This document shows positions 17,371 through 25,812 of a stretch of DNA of 64,000 bases, piece by piece (the first letter of the stretch is position 1; each line of letters begins with the position of its first letter). Source of the stretch: JBFAPK01 sp040676675. Its GTDB lineage: Bacteria; Actinomycetota; Actinomycetes; Mycobacteriales; Micromonosporaceae. The notes beneath the pieces were generated by a model. That model was given only the letters and a program-made list of their open reading frames with translations, did not search any database and was not told where the DNA came from. Where the stretch lies: NCBI RefSeq assembly GCF_040676675.1, contig NZ_JBFAPK010000041.1, positions 1-64,000 of the forward strand. Direction: 5' to 3'. A program made the translations under genes and the position numbers.

Positions 17371-18162
17371 GTGGATCTGCACCTGGCCGGCAAGACCGCG
17401 GTCGTTACCGGCGGCAGCAAGGGAATCGGTCTGGCACTCGTCCGTACCCTGCTCGCCGAGGGAATGCGCGTGGTCACCGCCTCGCGCACCATCACGGCGG
17501 GGCTGAAGGAAACCGCGGCCGTGCCCGTGACCGTCGACCTCTCCACGGCCCACGGTCCGGCGGAACTCGTCGACCGGGCTCTCGTCGAACTCGGCGGCAT
17601 CGACCTGCTCGTCAACAACGTGGGCGTCGGCGATACCGACGACTTCGCCAAGGGCGCGCGGCTCAACCTGATCGAGCTGCCGGACGACGTCTGGGAGCAC
17701 ACCTTCAACCTGCACTTCTACAGCGCGCTCCGGGTCAGCCGCGCCGCGCTTCCGAGCCTGGTCGAACGCCGGGGCACGATCATCAACGTCTCCTCGGTCG
17801 GGGCACGTTCCGTGGCCGCCGGGCCCGCCGACTACAACGTCTCCAAGGCGGCGCTCAGCGCGCTCACGAAGGTGCTCGCCGAGCAGTTCGGGGGGAAGGG
17901 CGTACGCGCCATCACCGTCTCGCCCGGACCGGTCGGCACCGGCGTGTGGACCGACCCGGACGGCTTCGTCGGCCGCATGGCGAAGGAGCAGGGCGTTCCG
18001 CACGACGCGCTCGTGGAGCAGATCCTCGCCGCGTCCGGCGTGACCACCGGCCGGGTGGCCACACCGGAGGAGGTGGCCCGGCTCATCGCGTTCCTGGCCT
18101 CGCCCAACAACATCACCGGTAGCGAGTACTTCGTCGACGGAGGCATGATCAAGAACGTGTGA
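17371..18162 (+). CDS. short-chain dehydrogenase/reductase
   Basis: A 263-residue classical SDR. TGGSKGIG (residues 14-21) binds NAD(P); LVNNVGVG replaces the NNAG motif; the catalytic Ser is in INVSSVGARS and the YxxxK pair in YNVSKAAL; the C-terminus SEYFVDGGMIKNV is typical. The substrate cannot be told. The GTG start has GGAAGG upstream. No regulator is adjacent, so the factor using the palindromes at 17208-17265 must be encoded elsewhere. Confidence 0.92.
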   Translation: MDLHLAGKTAVVTGGSKGIGLALVRTLLAEGMRVVTASRTITAGLKETAAVPVTVDLSTAHGPAELVDRALVELGGIDLLVNNVGVGDTDDFAKGARLNLIELPDDVWEHTFNLHFYSALRVSRAALPSLVERRGTIINVSSVGARSVAAGPADYNVSKAALSALTKVLAEQFGGKGVRAITVSPGPVGTGVWTDPDGFVGRMAKEQGVPHDALVEQILAASGVTTGRVATPEEVARLIAFLASPNNITGSEYFVDGGMIKNV

Positions 18163-18253
18163 CGCTCGCGGACGCGCGTTGCCGGACGGTTGTCGTGCGG
18201 CACGCGCGGCCGGTCGCCCCGGCCGTCGCGCCGGCCGGGCGCGACGGGCTTCT

Positions 18254-18895
18254 TCAATCCAGCCCCGGCCGGCGCGGCCTACTGCTCGGTGCGGCCGGAC
18301 GGGCGAGCGGGGCGAGCGCCAGCCAGAGGCAGGCGGCGCCCAGCCCTTCGAGGAGCCGCAGCGCGCCGCTCGCCGGTCGGCCGGCGACCATCAGACCGAT
18401 CCCCGCCACGACCAGCAACACCTGCCACGGCGCGGCGACGCGCCGCACGGTGGCCAGCACCACCAGCGCCAGCAGGCCGACGAAGAGCAGCATCGGGCCG
18501 ACCGTGAAAAAGACCAGCTCCACGCCGGGCACGGCGAACACCCGGTCGTAGAGGTCGACCATCGCGGGCTTGTCGGCGGTACGCAGGCCCACGACCAGGT
18601 CGATGACCATCTGTACGACCAGCGCCGCCGCCCCGGTCAGCGCGACGGCGAGGGCGACCCGGGCGGCGGGCGAGCCACCGAGGAGACGGAACAGCGCGTA
18701 CGCGGCGGCTCCGAACAGCACGAAGCTCACGATCCACAGCGCGTGCGCGACATCCCAGCCGGTGTTCGGGCCGGAGCTGCCGCCGAGGCGCATGATCGCC
18801 CAGCCGGCCAACCAGCCGAGCGGTGCCGCCACCAGCCCGGCGGCGGGCAGACGGGCCGACCGCGACGACCGGGTGTCGATCAGTCTCGATGTCAT
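18254..18895 (-). CDS. hypothetical membrane protein with six spans
   Basis: A 213-residue Leu/Ala/Val-rich protein with about six hydrophobic stretches, starting with GLVAAPLGWLAGWAIM. It resembles DUF998/DUF4386-type integral membrane proteins in length and layout, but no signature is decisive. ATG 18895 is chosen because a TACGGT box lies exactly 6 nt upstream. It converges with the SDR gene. Confidence 0.7.
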   Translation of the reverse strand: MTSRLIDTRSSRSARLPAAGLVAAPLGWLAGWAIMRLGGSSGPNTGWDVAHALWIVSFVLFGAAAYALFRLLGGSPAARVALAVALTGAAALVVQMVIDLVVGLRTADKPAMVDLYDRVFAVPGVELVFFTVGPMLLFVGLLALVVLATVRRVAAPWQVLLVVAGIGLMVAGRPASGALRLLEGLGAACLWLALAPLARPAAPSSRPRRPGLD

Positions 18896-18901
18896 GGATG
18901 G

Positions 18902-18907
18902 ACCGTA
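18902..18907 (-). promoter_or_regulatory. putative -10 box of a leaderless promoter (membrane protein)
   Basis: On the minus strand TACGGT lies 6 nt before the ATG at 18895, with no ribosome binding site between. Confidence 0.5.
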
Positions 18908-19031
18908 GGCGCCGCCGACCGTCGCGCGCATCGGTGGTGCCCCGGAACCGCGCCCCGACTCTTCGGCCGGGGCGTACCCGTAGGGCGCGCACGGGCGAAG
19001 AGCCGGGGCCGGGCCGCGCGGCCGGTACGGC

Positions 19032-19958
19032 CTACCGCCGGCCCTCCGACCGGTACTCGTCGAAGATCTCGCCGAGGGCGCGCCGTGCGTACGTCGCCTC
19101 GTCGTCGGTCCCGCCCAGGGTCCGAGCCCGGGTGTCCAGCATCTTCCAGAGAGCCCAGCCGCGCCCGCGCGCCCACGTCGCCCGGTCCACGGACAGCCGG
19201 TCCCGGAACGCCCGCCGACCCTCGGCGGTCAACAACGTCCAGGCGATCGCCAGGTCGCAGGACGGATCGCCGGCGCCGCACGTACCGAAGTCGATGACGG
19301 CGGCCAACTTCCCGTTACCGAGCAGGAGATTGCCCCGCGCGACGTCACCGTGGAGCCAGGTCGGCACCCCGTCCCAGGGCGCGTCGAGCGCGTCCTTCCA
19401 GATCTCGCGGGCCAGCTCCACGTCGACGTGGCCGTCCAGCGTCGCCAGCGTGCGCTCGGCCAGCCCGGCGAAGGTGCGCAGCGTGCCGCCCCGGAACCAG
19501 TTGTGCTTGCCGGGCCGGGGGCCGCCGGTGGGATCGACGCGCCGCAACGCCGACAGGAACTCGGCCAGGTCGAGGGCGAACCGGACGGGGTCGGCGATCC
19601 GCTCCGCGCTCGCGGACTCGCCCTCGATCCACGAGTAGATCGACCACGGATACGGGTAGCCGGCGCCGGGTTTCCCCTGGGCCAGCGGCACGGGGATGGG
19701 CAGCGGGAGCCGGGATGCGAGTTCCGGCAGCCAGCGGTGCTCCTTCTCGACTGCCAGGGCGTACTCGGCCGCGCTGGGCAGCCGCACCGACATCCCGGAT
19801 CCCAGGTGGAAGGTCCAGTTGTCCCAGCCGCCCTTGTCGACCGGCCGGACCGGGAGGTCCGCCCACCGGGGGAACTGCTCGGCGACGAGCCGGCGTACCA
19901 GCTCCGTACCGACGGTGACGCGTTGCGGTGCGGGACCGAGCTGCGGGACGTCGCTCAC
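19032..19958 (-). CDS. aminoglycoside phosphotransferase (APH) family kinase
   Basis: A ~308-residue APH-fold kinase. The catalytic loop is WLHGDVARGNLLL (HGDxxxxN), and the metal-binding segment is VIDFGTCGAGDPSCDLA. An upstream KGGWDNWTFHLG nucleotide-binding region and VEKEHRWLPEL also fit the family. Such proteins phosphorylate aminoglycosides, macrolides or metabolites; this group often lacks proven drug resistance. The GTG at 19958 is preferred (AGGGA upstream), but GTG 20006 would add 16 residues. Confidence 0.88.
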   Translation of the reverse strand: MSDVPQLGPAPQRVTVGTELVRRLVAEQFPRWADLPVRPVDKGGWDNWTFHLGSGMSVRLPSAAEYALAVEKEHRWLPELASRLPLPIPVPLAQGKPGAGYPYPWSIYSWIEGESASAERIADPVRFALDLAEFLSALRRVDPTGGPRPGKHNWFRGGTLRTFAGLAERTLATLDGHVDVELAREIWKDALDAPWDGVPTWLHGDVARGNLLLGNGKLAAVIDFGTCGAGDPSCDLAIAWTLLTAEGRRAFRDRLSVDRATWARGRGWALWKMLDTRARTLGGTDDEATYARRALGEIFDEYRSEGRR

Positions 19959-20053
19959 CGGAGCGTCCCTGCCGGACAGGGGAGAGCGGAGCGGCGGCGG
20001 CGCCACTGGCGCGCGTACTCGGCGTCGGGCCGGACGGCCGGCAACGGATTTCC

Positions 20054-20123
20054 ACCCGTCGATCTAGGGCAAATCCTTGTGATTGGAGATCAAATAGCGA
20101 GGATATGCCCTAGATCGACGGGT
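20054..20123. repeat. long near-perfect inverted repeat between two minus-strand genes
   Basis: Arms 20054-20071 and 20106-20123 are perfect 18-bp inverse copies of acccgtcgatctagggca. After one A-A mismatch the pairing resumes (atcct/aggat) and two G-T wobbles extend it to 20080/20097, leaving a 16-nt AT-rich loop. The right arm contains the TAG stop of the DUF1232 gene. No T-tract follows on either strand. It may be a terminator, a protein-binding site or a relic of insertion. Confidence 0.85.
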
Positions 20124-20547
20124 GCTCGGGGTCGTCCGTCGTCCCCGGCGGGGTGGGCCGGGGCGGGCCGAGCAGCCGTTCGATCAGCCTCGGCTCGCCG
20201 GGCCAGGCGGCCAGCAGCACCTCGCGGGGCACCTGCCGGCCGGCGTACCGCAGCGCCAGCGCGACCACCACGATGTCGTCCAGCGGGCCGATGACCGGCA
20301 GGAACTCGGGTATGAGGTCGATCGGGCTGGCCACCCAGATGCCGGCGAACAGGATCGCGATCTTCGCGCGGCGCGGTACCCGGGGATCCCGGCGCAGCCG
20401 TCGCACGGTCGTCACGCAGTCGGGGACGAACGCCGCGAGGTCCCGCAGGATCCCGGGCGGCAGGCGGCGGGCCAGCAGGATCAGCAGCGCCCACGAGGCC
20501 GCCAGCAGGCCGATGCCGATCGCCAGGCCGACGAGCCAGTCACGCAT
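20110..20547 (-). CDS. DUF1232 (YkvA family) membrane protein
   Basis: A 145-residue protein. An N-terminal membrane span (about 4-26, WLVGLAIGIGLLAASWALLI) is followed by the DUF1232 core: WVASPIDLIPEFLPVIGPLDD and a VVALALRY helix. Function of this widespread family is unknown. Its start lies 8 bp inside the end of the upstream ATP-grasp gene, so they are translationally coupled. The C-terminus is proline-rich. Confidence 0.9.
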   Translation of the reverse strand: MRDWLVGLAIGIGLLAASWALLILLARRLPPGILRDLAAFVPDCVTTVRRLRRDPRVPRRAKIAILFAGIWVASPIDLIPEFLPVIGPLDDIVVVALALRYAGRQVPREVLLAAWPGEPRLIERLLGPPRPTPPGTTDDPEHPSI

Positions 20548-21394
20548 CCGCTGCCTGCCCGGCCAGCGCCCCGATCAGCGCGTCCGGCGGGACGCTCGCG
20601 GGCCGGTCGCTGACCTGGCCGTCGCCGAGTTCCACGACGCGCCACGCCCCGTCCGACCGCAGCGCCAGGTCCACGGTGACGAACGGCAGGTCCAGACCGG
20701 CGAGCAGCGGCGCGAGCGCGGCCACCTCGACGCCGTCGGGCACGGCCGCGTCGGGGGTGTCGGGGTGCGGCCCGACCAGGGCCAGCCGCCCGTCGATCCA
20801 CCAGGTCCGTACCTCGGCGGAGGTGAACCGCTCGAACCGGCGGAGCACCAGGCCGCCGGTGAAGTCGTCCTCCCGCAGCTCCAGGAAGCGCCGCGCGATC
20901 CGCCAGGCGCCGTCGCGGTCGGCCACGTCGGGGACGTACGCGGCCTCGTGCCAGTGGTGTTTCATCGACTTGGTGTAGTCCCGCAGCACCGCCGGTCCCG
21001 ACCCGAGCCGCTGGCGAGCGTGGTCGAAGCCGTCCCGGTCGGCGCCGACCGTCCACGCCGTCTCGGGGGTCAGCGCGGCGAGCGGGTCGTACCATCCGGG
21101 CAGCTCGTGGGCGCGGCGGTACCGCTCGGGCGTGGTCCGCAGGGTGACCTCCCGCGCGGCCAGCGCCTCGGCGAACGCCGCGTACCGCTCGGCGCGCAGC
21201 ATCCAGCCCCGGTAGACCGCGGGCCCGGCACCGGCGACGCGGGCGACGGCCGGGCCGGGCTCGCCGGCGGCCAGCGCGTCGTGGTCCACCACCGCGACGT
21301 CCCAGCCGGCGTCCCGGGCCGCGCCCGCCTCGGGCGCGAAGTGCGGGTCCGGTCTTCGGGGACGCAGCGGATCCCCGGGTACGAGCAACAGCAT
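20540..21394 (-). CDS. ATP-grasp domain protein (DUF4343-like)
   Basis: A 284-residue protein whose C-terminal half looks like a reduced ATP-grasp fold: VLRDYTKSMKHHWHEA, GGLVLRRFERF, and LPFVTVDLALRSDGAWRVVELGDGQ with the metal-binding E-x-G-D-x-Q. The N-terminal VVDHDALAAG and YRGWMLRAERY fit the substrate domain. Related proteins are often found as standalone ligases of unknown substrate. It heads a small operon with the DUF1232 gene. Confidence 0.75.
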   Translation of the reverse strand: MLLLVPGDPLRPRRPDPHFAPEAGAARDAGWDVAVVDHDALAAGEPGPAVARVAGAGPAVYRGWMLRAERYAAFAEALAAREVTLRTTPERYRRAHELPGWYDPLAALTPETAWTVGADRDGFDHARQRLGSGPAVLRDYTKSMKHHWHEAAYVPDVADRDGAWRIARRFLELREDDFTGGLVLRRFERFTSAEVRTWWIDGRLALVGPHPDTPDAAVPDGVEVAALAPLLAGLDLPFVTVDLALRSDGAWRVVELGDGQVSDRPASVPPDALIGALAGQAADA

Positions 21395-21454
21395 CGTCTC
21401 ACCTCGTCGGAAAGCTGATCACCGCGCCACGGTGCGGGGCGTACACGGGTCCGG

Positions 21455-21772
21455 TCAGCACAGCGGGGACCGGTAGAGCACCTCGACGTAGACGATCTCG
21501 TCGTGCACCACGTCGAGGACGAGATAGCCAGACCAGGGCGCGTCGAGTGCGACGTTGCGGTGCCCGTCGCCGTACGGGCCGTCGGGGCGCGGCGCGGTGT
21601 GGAAGCTCTGGCAGAAGTCGTCCTCGCAGGAGCAGGCCTCGACGACGCGCAGCCGGTCGACCTGCTCGGTCAGCCGATCCTCGCCGTACTCCCGCAGGGC
21701 GGCGGCGAGTTCTCCCGCGAAGATCGGCCAGGTGGCGCGCAGCAACGGCGCCTCGGCCAGTCGGACGTCCAC
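21455..21772 (-). CDS. conserved hypothetical protein with CSCEDDFCQSF motif
   Basis: A 105-residue small protein. EACSCEDDFCQSFHTAP gives three closely spaced cysteines, and VLDVVHDEIVYVEVLY forms two beta strands. I recall actinobacterial relatives with the same motif, none characterised. The cysteines could bind a metal. GTG 21772 has a TAACCT box 6 nt upstream, supporting leaderless transcription. Confidence 0.75.
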   Translation of the reverse strand: MDVRLAEAPLLRATWPIFAGELAAALREYGEDRLTEQVDRLRVVEACSCEDDFCQSFHTAPRPDGPYGDGHRNVALDAPWSGYLVLDVVHDEIVYVEVLYRSPLC

Positions 21773-21778
21773 CGGCGG

Positions 21779-21784
21779 AGGTTA
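21779..21784 (-). promoter_or_regulatory. putative -10 box of a leaderless promoter
   Basis: TAACCT on the minus strand lies 6 nt before the GTG start at 21772. Confidence 0.45.
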
Positions 21785-21964
21785 CCCGACCAGCCTCCGT
21801 GCGAGGACATCCTGCCGGACGAGTCACGGCGTCCGGGGTGGTATTCCGGTAGCGGGGCGCCGCGGGGGCAGGATGGGAGGACCGCCCGGCGGGCGACGAT
21901 GAGCGCCACCCCGGCCCACCCGGCCCGGACGGGCCCCGGCCACGAGTAGTGGAGTGAGCCAGCC

Positions 21965-22456
21965 ATGTCGTTGCAGGTCGCGGTCTGCGGTCCGGCCGAG
22001 TGCATCGAGCGGGAGGCGGCGGACGCCTTCCGGGTGGGCCAACTCCTGGCGGCCGGGGACGCCGTGGTGGTCTGCGGCGGGGGCGCGGGTGTGATGGGCG
22101 CGGTCGCGGCCGGGGCCCGCACGGGTGGCGGGCTGGTGATCGGCGTACTGCCGACCGGCGACCGGGCCACCGCCTCGCCCGACCTCTCGGCGGCGATCGT
22201 CACCGACATGGGTGAGGCCCGCAACGCGATCATCGTGGCGAGCGCCGACGCCGTGATCGTCATCGGTGGCTCCTGGGGCACCCTGAGCGAGTTGGCGCTG
22301 GCGAAGCGGCGCGGCGGCGTACCCGTCATCTCGCTGGGCGGCTGGCGGGTGACCGACCACGACGGCGCGGCGATCGGCGGGATCGCGCACGTGGCCACGG
22401 CCGAGGAGGCGGTGGCCGCCGCGCTGGGCCGGCCCTCGGCATCGTCGCGAGCATGA
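21965..22456 (+). CDS. LOG-like (TIGR00725 type) Rossmann-fold protein
   Basis: A 163-residue Rossmann protein of the LOG/lysine decarboxylase-like superfamily: VVVCGGGAGVMGAVAAGA, then VTDMGEARNAIIV and VIVIGGSWGTLSELALA. Cytokinin-activating LOG proteins carry PGGxGTxxE; here it is IGGSWGTLSE, with the Glu kept, as in the TIGR00725 subgroup of unknown role. GGAGTGAG precedes the ATG. Confidence 0.88.
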   Translation: MSLQVAVCGPAECIEREAADAFRVGQLLAAGDAVVVCGGGAGVMGAVAAGARTGGGLVIGVLPTGDRATASPDLSAAIVTDMGEARNAIIVASADAVIVIGGSWGTLSELALAKRRGGVPVISLGGWRVTDHDGAAIGGIAHVATAEEAVAAALGRPSASSRA

Positions 22457-22547
22457 ATCGCGCGCTGCCGGGGTGAGCCGGACGGCGCGTGCGGCCGGCC
22501 GGCCGGGCGCCCACCGCACCTCGTACCGCCGGCGGTCTGCCGAAGCC

Positions 22548-22826
22548 TCAGCTCAGGGGGCGTCTCGGCGGCAGCCAGCCGAGCACCCGCGCGAACATCA
22601 CGTCGGGCGGGGGCGCCGTGTCCGGGTGCAGCCGGTAGAGGTCGCGGATCATCTCGTGCAGGACGCCGCAGAGGTAAATGCTGGTCTGCACCGGATCGGT
22701 CCGGTAGTCCTCGACCAGGAACAGGCGGGCCTCGCCGCAGGGCCAGGGCTGGCCGTCCATGCGGCAGTGCCACAGCGGGCGCTGGGCCGCGTGGACGAGT
22801 TGGCGCGGTGGGGTCGCGGGGTTCAC
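22548..22826 (-). CDS. hypothetical small protein of an XRE/DUF397 cassette
   Basis: A 92-residue protein. WHCRMDGQPWPCGEARLFL has a Cys pair; the rest is helical with a WLPPRR end. GTG 22826 overlaps the stop of the preceding gene as GTGA, which is why it is preferred to 22853. Relatives sit beside XRE-DUF5753 regulators in actinomycetes as I recall; function unknown. Confidence 0.7.
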   Translation of the reverse strand: MNPATPPRQLVHAAQRPLWHCRMDGQPWPCGEARLFLVEDYRTDPVQTSIYLCGVLHEMIRDLYRLHPDTAPPPDVMFARVLGWLPPRRPLS

Positions 22827-23158
22827 GGTTCGCTCCGCCGGATCGGTGGCCACGACTCCAGCGCCGCCACGCGTACGACCACGGTCCGCTCGCGCCCCTC
22901 GACGCCGCCCGAGATCTCCCTACCGGTGACCTGCACCCAGGTCAGGCTGTCGATCTCCCGCCCCGCAGGCGTCAACACCCGCGTCACCCGCAGCCGCAGC
23001 CAGTCGCGGCCCGGCCGGTACGCCTTCGGCGGAACGACGAGACAGTCCCCCTCCTGGAGTACGGGATTCACCGGTGCCCCCTCCGTCGCGAGTGTCGGGG
23101 GCAGATCGACAATTCGCGCCGACACGGCCCGTTCGATTCCGCCGCGATCTCGACTCAT
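22823..23158 (-). CDS. hypothetical protein, first gene of the divergent cassette
   Basis: A 111-residue, mostly beta protein (LQEGDCLVVPPKAYRPG, VTGREISGG) that I do not recognise. AAGGGGG lies 6-12 nt before the ATG at 23158. It is divergent from the XRE gene and shares a 220-bp control region with it, so the frameshifted regulator probably acted here. Confidence 0.65.
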   Translation of the reverse strand: MSRDRGGIERAVSARIVDLPPTLATEGAPVNPVLQEGDCLVVPPKAYRPGRDWLRLRVTRVLTPAGREIDSLTWVQVTGREISGGVEGRERTVVVRVAALESWPPIRRSEP

Positions 23159-23183
23159 TCCGTACCCCCTTTGTTAATGGAAG

Positions 23184-23220
23184 GGAGCCGCCCCGTACCC
23201 CTTGAAAACGGGGCGGCTCC
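23184..23220. promoter_or_regulatory. perfect 13-bp hairpin in the divergent control region
   Basis: ggagccgccccgt pairs with acggggcggctcc across an 11-nt loop. On the minus strand it falls in the leader just before the 111-residue gene, so it could act as attenuator, operator or mRNA stabiliser. Confidence 0.6.
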
Positions 23221-23378
23221 ACACGGTCGCGCCCGAGCCGTCTCGGTGCCGTAGGTCCGAGCGTTTCCGCTGGTGACAGTCTGGTGTGGAGCCCGATAGT
23301 CTCGGAAGGCGCCGGGGGAGCAGTGATCCGGCAATGGCGAGCGCCGATCCGCATTCGGACGGAATCAAGGGGGATTGC

Positions 23379-24156
23379 GTGAACGATCTTCGGGAGCTGC
23401 TCAGGCAGAAGCGGACCGCCAAAGGACTGACGCAGGATCAGGCGGGCGCGGCGGTCAACGTCAGCGCGTCGTCTATCGGCGGCTTCGAGTCCGGCCGGAT
23501 GATCCCGATGCCGGACACCGCGAAGGCCCTCGACGACTTCTACGGGACCGGCGACGAGATCCAGCGCCTCTCGGTCGACGCGCGCGCCGACGCGCAGGCC
23601 CCCTGGCTGCGACCCTGGACGGACAACGAGCGGCGCGCGACGCTGTTGCGCTGGTTCGAGCACAGCCTGATTCCCGGACTCCTGCAGACCCGGGAGTACG
23701 CGCGCGCCGTCCTCGCGGCCGGTCCGCACACGCCGGAGCGGGTCGAGGAGTTGACGGCCACCCGGCTGGCCCCGGCAGGAGGCGGCTCTCGACCGGCCCG
23801 ACCCGACAATGCTCGTCGCCATCGTCGGCGAACCGGCGCTGCACCACGGCGATCCGGCGATCATGAAGCAGCAACTGGAGCACCTGGTCGACATCGGACA
23901 CCGGTCGACCGTGCACATCCGGGTCATCCCCCAAGATGCGGGCCTGCACGCCGGGCTGACCGGGGCGTTCGTCGTGGCGATCCTGCCGGGCGGGTCCCGC
24001 CTCGGCTACCTGGACGACCAGCTACGCGGCCGGACCGTCTCCGACACCGACGAGATAGGCGAAATGGAGCGGACGTGGGAGAGTCTGAGTGCGCTCGCGC
24101 TCACGTGCGACCAGTCCCGCGACCTGATCCTGAGGATGATCCATGACTACCACTGA
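23379..24156 (+). pseudogene. XRE family regulator (HTH + DUF5753), frameshifted
   Basis: The N-terminal part, from GTG 23379 (aaggggg upstream), encodes an HTH_XRE domain (KGLTQDQAGAAVNVSASSI, FESGRMIPMP) and the start of DUF5753 (PWTDNERRATLLRWFEHS, IPGLLQTREYAR). At 23770-23773 there are four Cs; removing one restores RLARQEAALDRPDP and joins the frame that continues as MLVAIVGEPALHHGD to the stop at 24156. As given, the protein is cut in two near residue 131. Full-length homologues are about 260-280 residues. A homopolymer sequencing error is as likely as a true mutation. Confidence 0.85.
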
Positions 24157-24331
24157 GCCCATCTGGCGGAAGTCCACCCGCAGCGGTTCCAACGGCGGCG
24201 CCTGCGTCGAGGTCGCCGACAACCTGCCGGACGTTGTCCTCGTACGCGACACCAAGGACCGCGACGGCGGCACCCTGACCTTCGCGCCCGCCGCCTGGCG
24301 GGCCTTCGTCCAGTTCACCAAGCGGTCCTAG
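24143..24331 (+). CDS. DUF397 domain protein
   Basis: A 62-residue protein with the DUF397 pattern: WRKSTRSGSNGGACVEVA, VLVRDTKDR and FAPAAWRAFV. DUF397 proteins pair with XRE-DUF5753 regulators (the WhiJ-type system of Streptomyces), probably as antagonists. The ATG overlaps the last 14 bp of the regulator gene, so the pair was translationally coupled. Confidence 0.92.
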   Translation: MTTTEPIWRKSTRSGSNGGACVEVADNLPDVVLVRDTKDRDGGTLTFAPAAWRAFVQFTKRS

Positions 24332-24423
24332 ACGAGGGAACTGCTCACCCCGAGCCCGGTACGCGGGGCAGGCGCCGCGCCGGCCGACGACTACCTCTGT
24401 TGAACCGTGGCTCGGCCACGGGC

Positions 24424-24522
24424 TCACCTGCGCGCCCGTGGCCGGTCCGGCACGACGATCGTCTCGACGGTGACGGGGGCGCCCCGGTCGCGGGACACGA
24501 CCGCGCGGACCCCACTGGGCAT
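24424..24522 (-). pseudogene. N-terminal remnant of a zinc-dependent alcohol dehydrogenase
   Basis: From an ATG at 24522 the minus strand reads GVRAVVSRDRGAPVTVETI followed by VVPD, the well-known start of actinobacterial MDR alcohol dehydrogenases (mycothiol-dependent formaldehyde dehydrogenase type). The PGPGEA..CGVCHTD continuation is missing; a second frame still shows a GEPV. The fragment ends 92 bp from the DUF397 gene, so the body of the gene was deleted or replaced. Confidence 0.6.
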
Positions 24523-24576
24523 CGCGGTTACGTCCGGTCGGGCTGGGGACGGGATCGACCCGGATCAGCTACCGCC

Positions 24577-24645
24577 CTACCAGCCCCGGGACCCGCGTGC
24601 GCCCGAGCCCGGTGCGAACGCGCGATTGCTGTCCACTGGAGACAT
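24577..24645 (-). CDS. possible 22-codon ORF with strong ribosome binding site
   Basis: ATG 24645 is preceded by GAGGAGGGG. The 22-residue product (start MSPVDSNRAF) ends at TAG 24577. It may be the mutated beginning of the alcohol dehydrogenase remnant region or a genuine small gene. Beyond it, 24332-24423 holds nothing I can support. Confidence 0.3.
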   Translation of the reverse strand: MSPVDSNRAFAPGSGARGSRGW

Positions 24646-24699
24646 CTCGGCCCCTCCTCGTTATGATCACGACCTCTTCGCACGGGATGAGGTGCAACG

Positions 24700-25791
24700 A
24701 TGCGACGCAAGCTCGCTCCGGTCATGGTGATCGCGCTCGTCGGGGCCCTGGTGTTCGGTCCGGCGCCGAGCGACGCCAGCCAGCCGAAGGCGCTCGGCAC
24801 CCCGGCCGGGATCGCGACGACGGCCGACACAACGATCATGACGACCCCGAGCCGGACGGCCGCACCGTCCACCGTCGCGGTCGCGGCCACGGTAGGCCTG
24901 AAGACGGTCACCCACAACATCTGCGGCGGCGAGTGCAGGAAGGGCACCACCGACAGCCTGCCGGTCATCGCGGACCTGATCGACGCGTACCGGCCGCACC
25001 TGGTGATGTTGCAGGAGGTGTGCTGGCCGCAGTTCGAGTGGTTCGGCGGGCACGCCTTCGCCTCCGGCACCTACCAGTTCGGCTACACCACCCTGCTCAC
25101 CAACTACACCGGCTGCGGCGCCACGAGCTGCGCGGTCAACGAGGACACGGACCCGGCGAACGACGACCGGCGCTGTTGGATCGGCCAGGTCGTCGGCGCG
25201 CGCGGAACCCTGAGCAACCGGGACGAGATCGCGCTCGGCGGCGAGCGCTACCAGATCAGCGAGGACCACTTCGTCAACCCGCGGACCTTCACCGCCCTGT
25301 GCTACGACGCCAGCCTGGCCGAGTTGGGTACCCGCGTCGTCAAGGGATGCAGCGTGCACCTGCGGGCCTTCCACGACCCGACGAACATCAACGGCAGGGC
25401 CCGCATCGCCCAGGCCGCGAGCCTCGCCTCGAATCTCGACGGTGACATCGCCGTCGGCAAGATTGTCGTGGTCGGCGGAGACTTCAACTCGCACCCCACC
25501 GACACCGCCATGGACGCCCTCTACCGCCCGCAGACCGCGCCCGGCCGTGGTTGGGGCCTGTTCTACGAGGCCGATCAGGACGACAGCAACTATTACGCCG
25601 CCGGTTGCCCCGCGACCGCGACCGCCTGCCGCAGCGGCGCCAAGACCGTCGCCGTCGCGACGAAGTACGACTACCTCTTCTTCTCCGAGACCGTCGACCC
25701 CGCCTCGGTCAGCGGGCTCCCTGTCGACGTGGGCGACAGCGTGTCGGACCACGACTTCTACCGGGGCCTGGTGGAGGTGCGCACCTCCTAG
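24700..25791 (+). CDS. secreted endonuclease/exonuclease/phosphatase (EEP) family protein
   Basis: A 363-residue exported hydrolase. A Sec signal peptide (RRKLAPVMVIALVGALVFG, cleavage near SDA) precedes the EEP fold: VTHNICGG, LVMLQEVCW (metal-binding Glu), VVVGGDFNSHP (Asp/Asn pair) and SVSDHDFYRG (C-terminal Asp-His). Several cysteine pairs suggest disulfides. The family includes secreted DNases and sphingomyelinase-like phosphodiesterases; the target is undetermined. Confidence 0.88.
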   Translation: MRRKLAPVMVIALVGALVFGPAPSDASQPKALGTPAGIATTADTTIMTTPSRTAAPSTVAVAATVGLKTVTHNICGGECRKGTTDSLPVIADLIDAYRPHLVMLQEVCWPQFEWFGGHAFASGTYQFGYTTLLTNYTGCGATSCAVNEDTDPANDDRRCWIGQVVGARGTLSNRDEIALGGERYQISEDHFVNPRTFTALCYDASLAELGTRVVKGCSVHLRAFHDPTNINGRARIAQAASLASNLDGDIAVGKIVVVGGDFNSHPTDTAMDALYRPQTAPGRGWGLFYEADQDDSNYYAAGCPATATACRSGAKTVAVATKYDYLFFSETVDPASVSGLPVDVGDSVSDHDFYRGLVEVRTS

Positions 25792-25812
25792 ACGAGTAAG
25801 CCCTAACGACCC

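Noticed and set aside
19032..19958. The APH-fold kinase read as a drug-resistance gene
   Set aside because: The fold is clear but nothing in the sequence or context shows an antibiotic substrate.
24407..24730. A 107-codon plus-strand frame between the DUF397 and EEP genes
   Set aside because: No ribosome binding site, no recognisable fold, and the opposite strand carries the dehydrogenase remnant.
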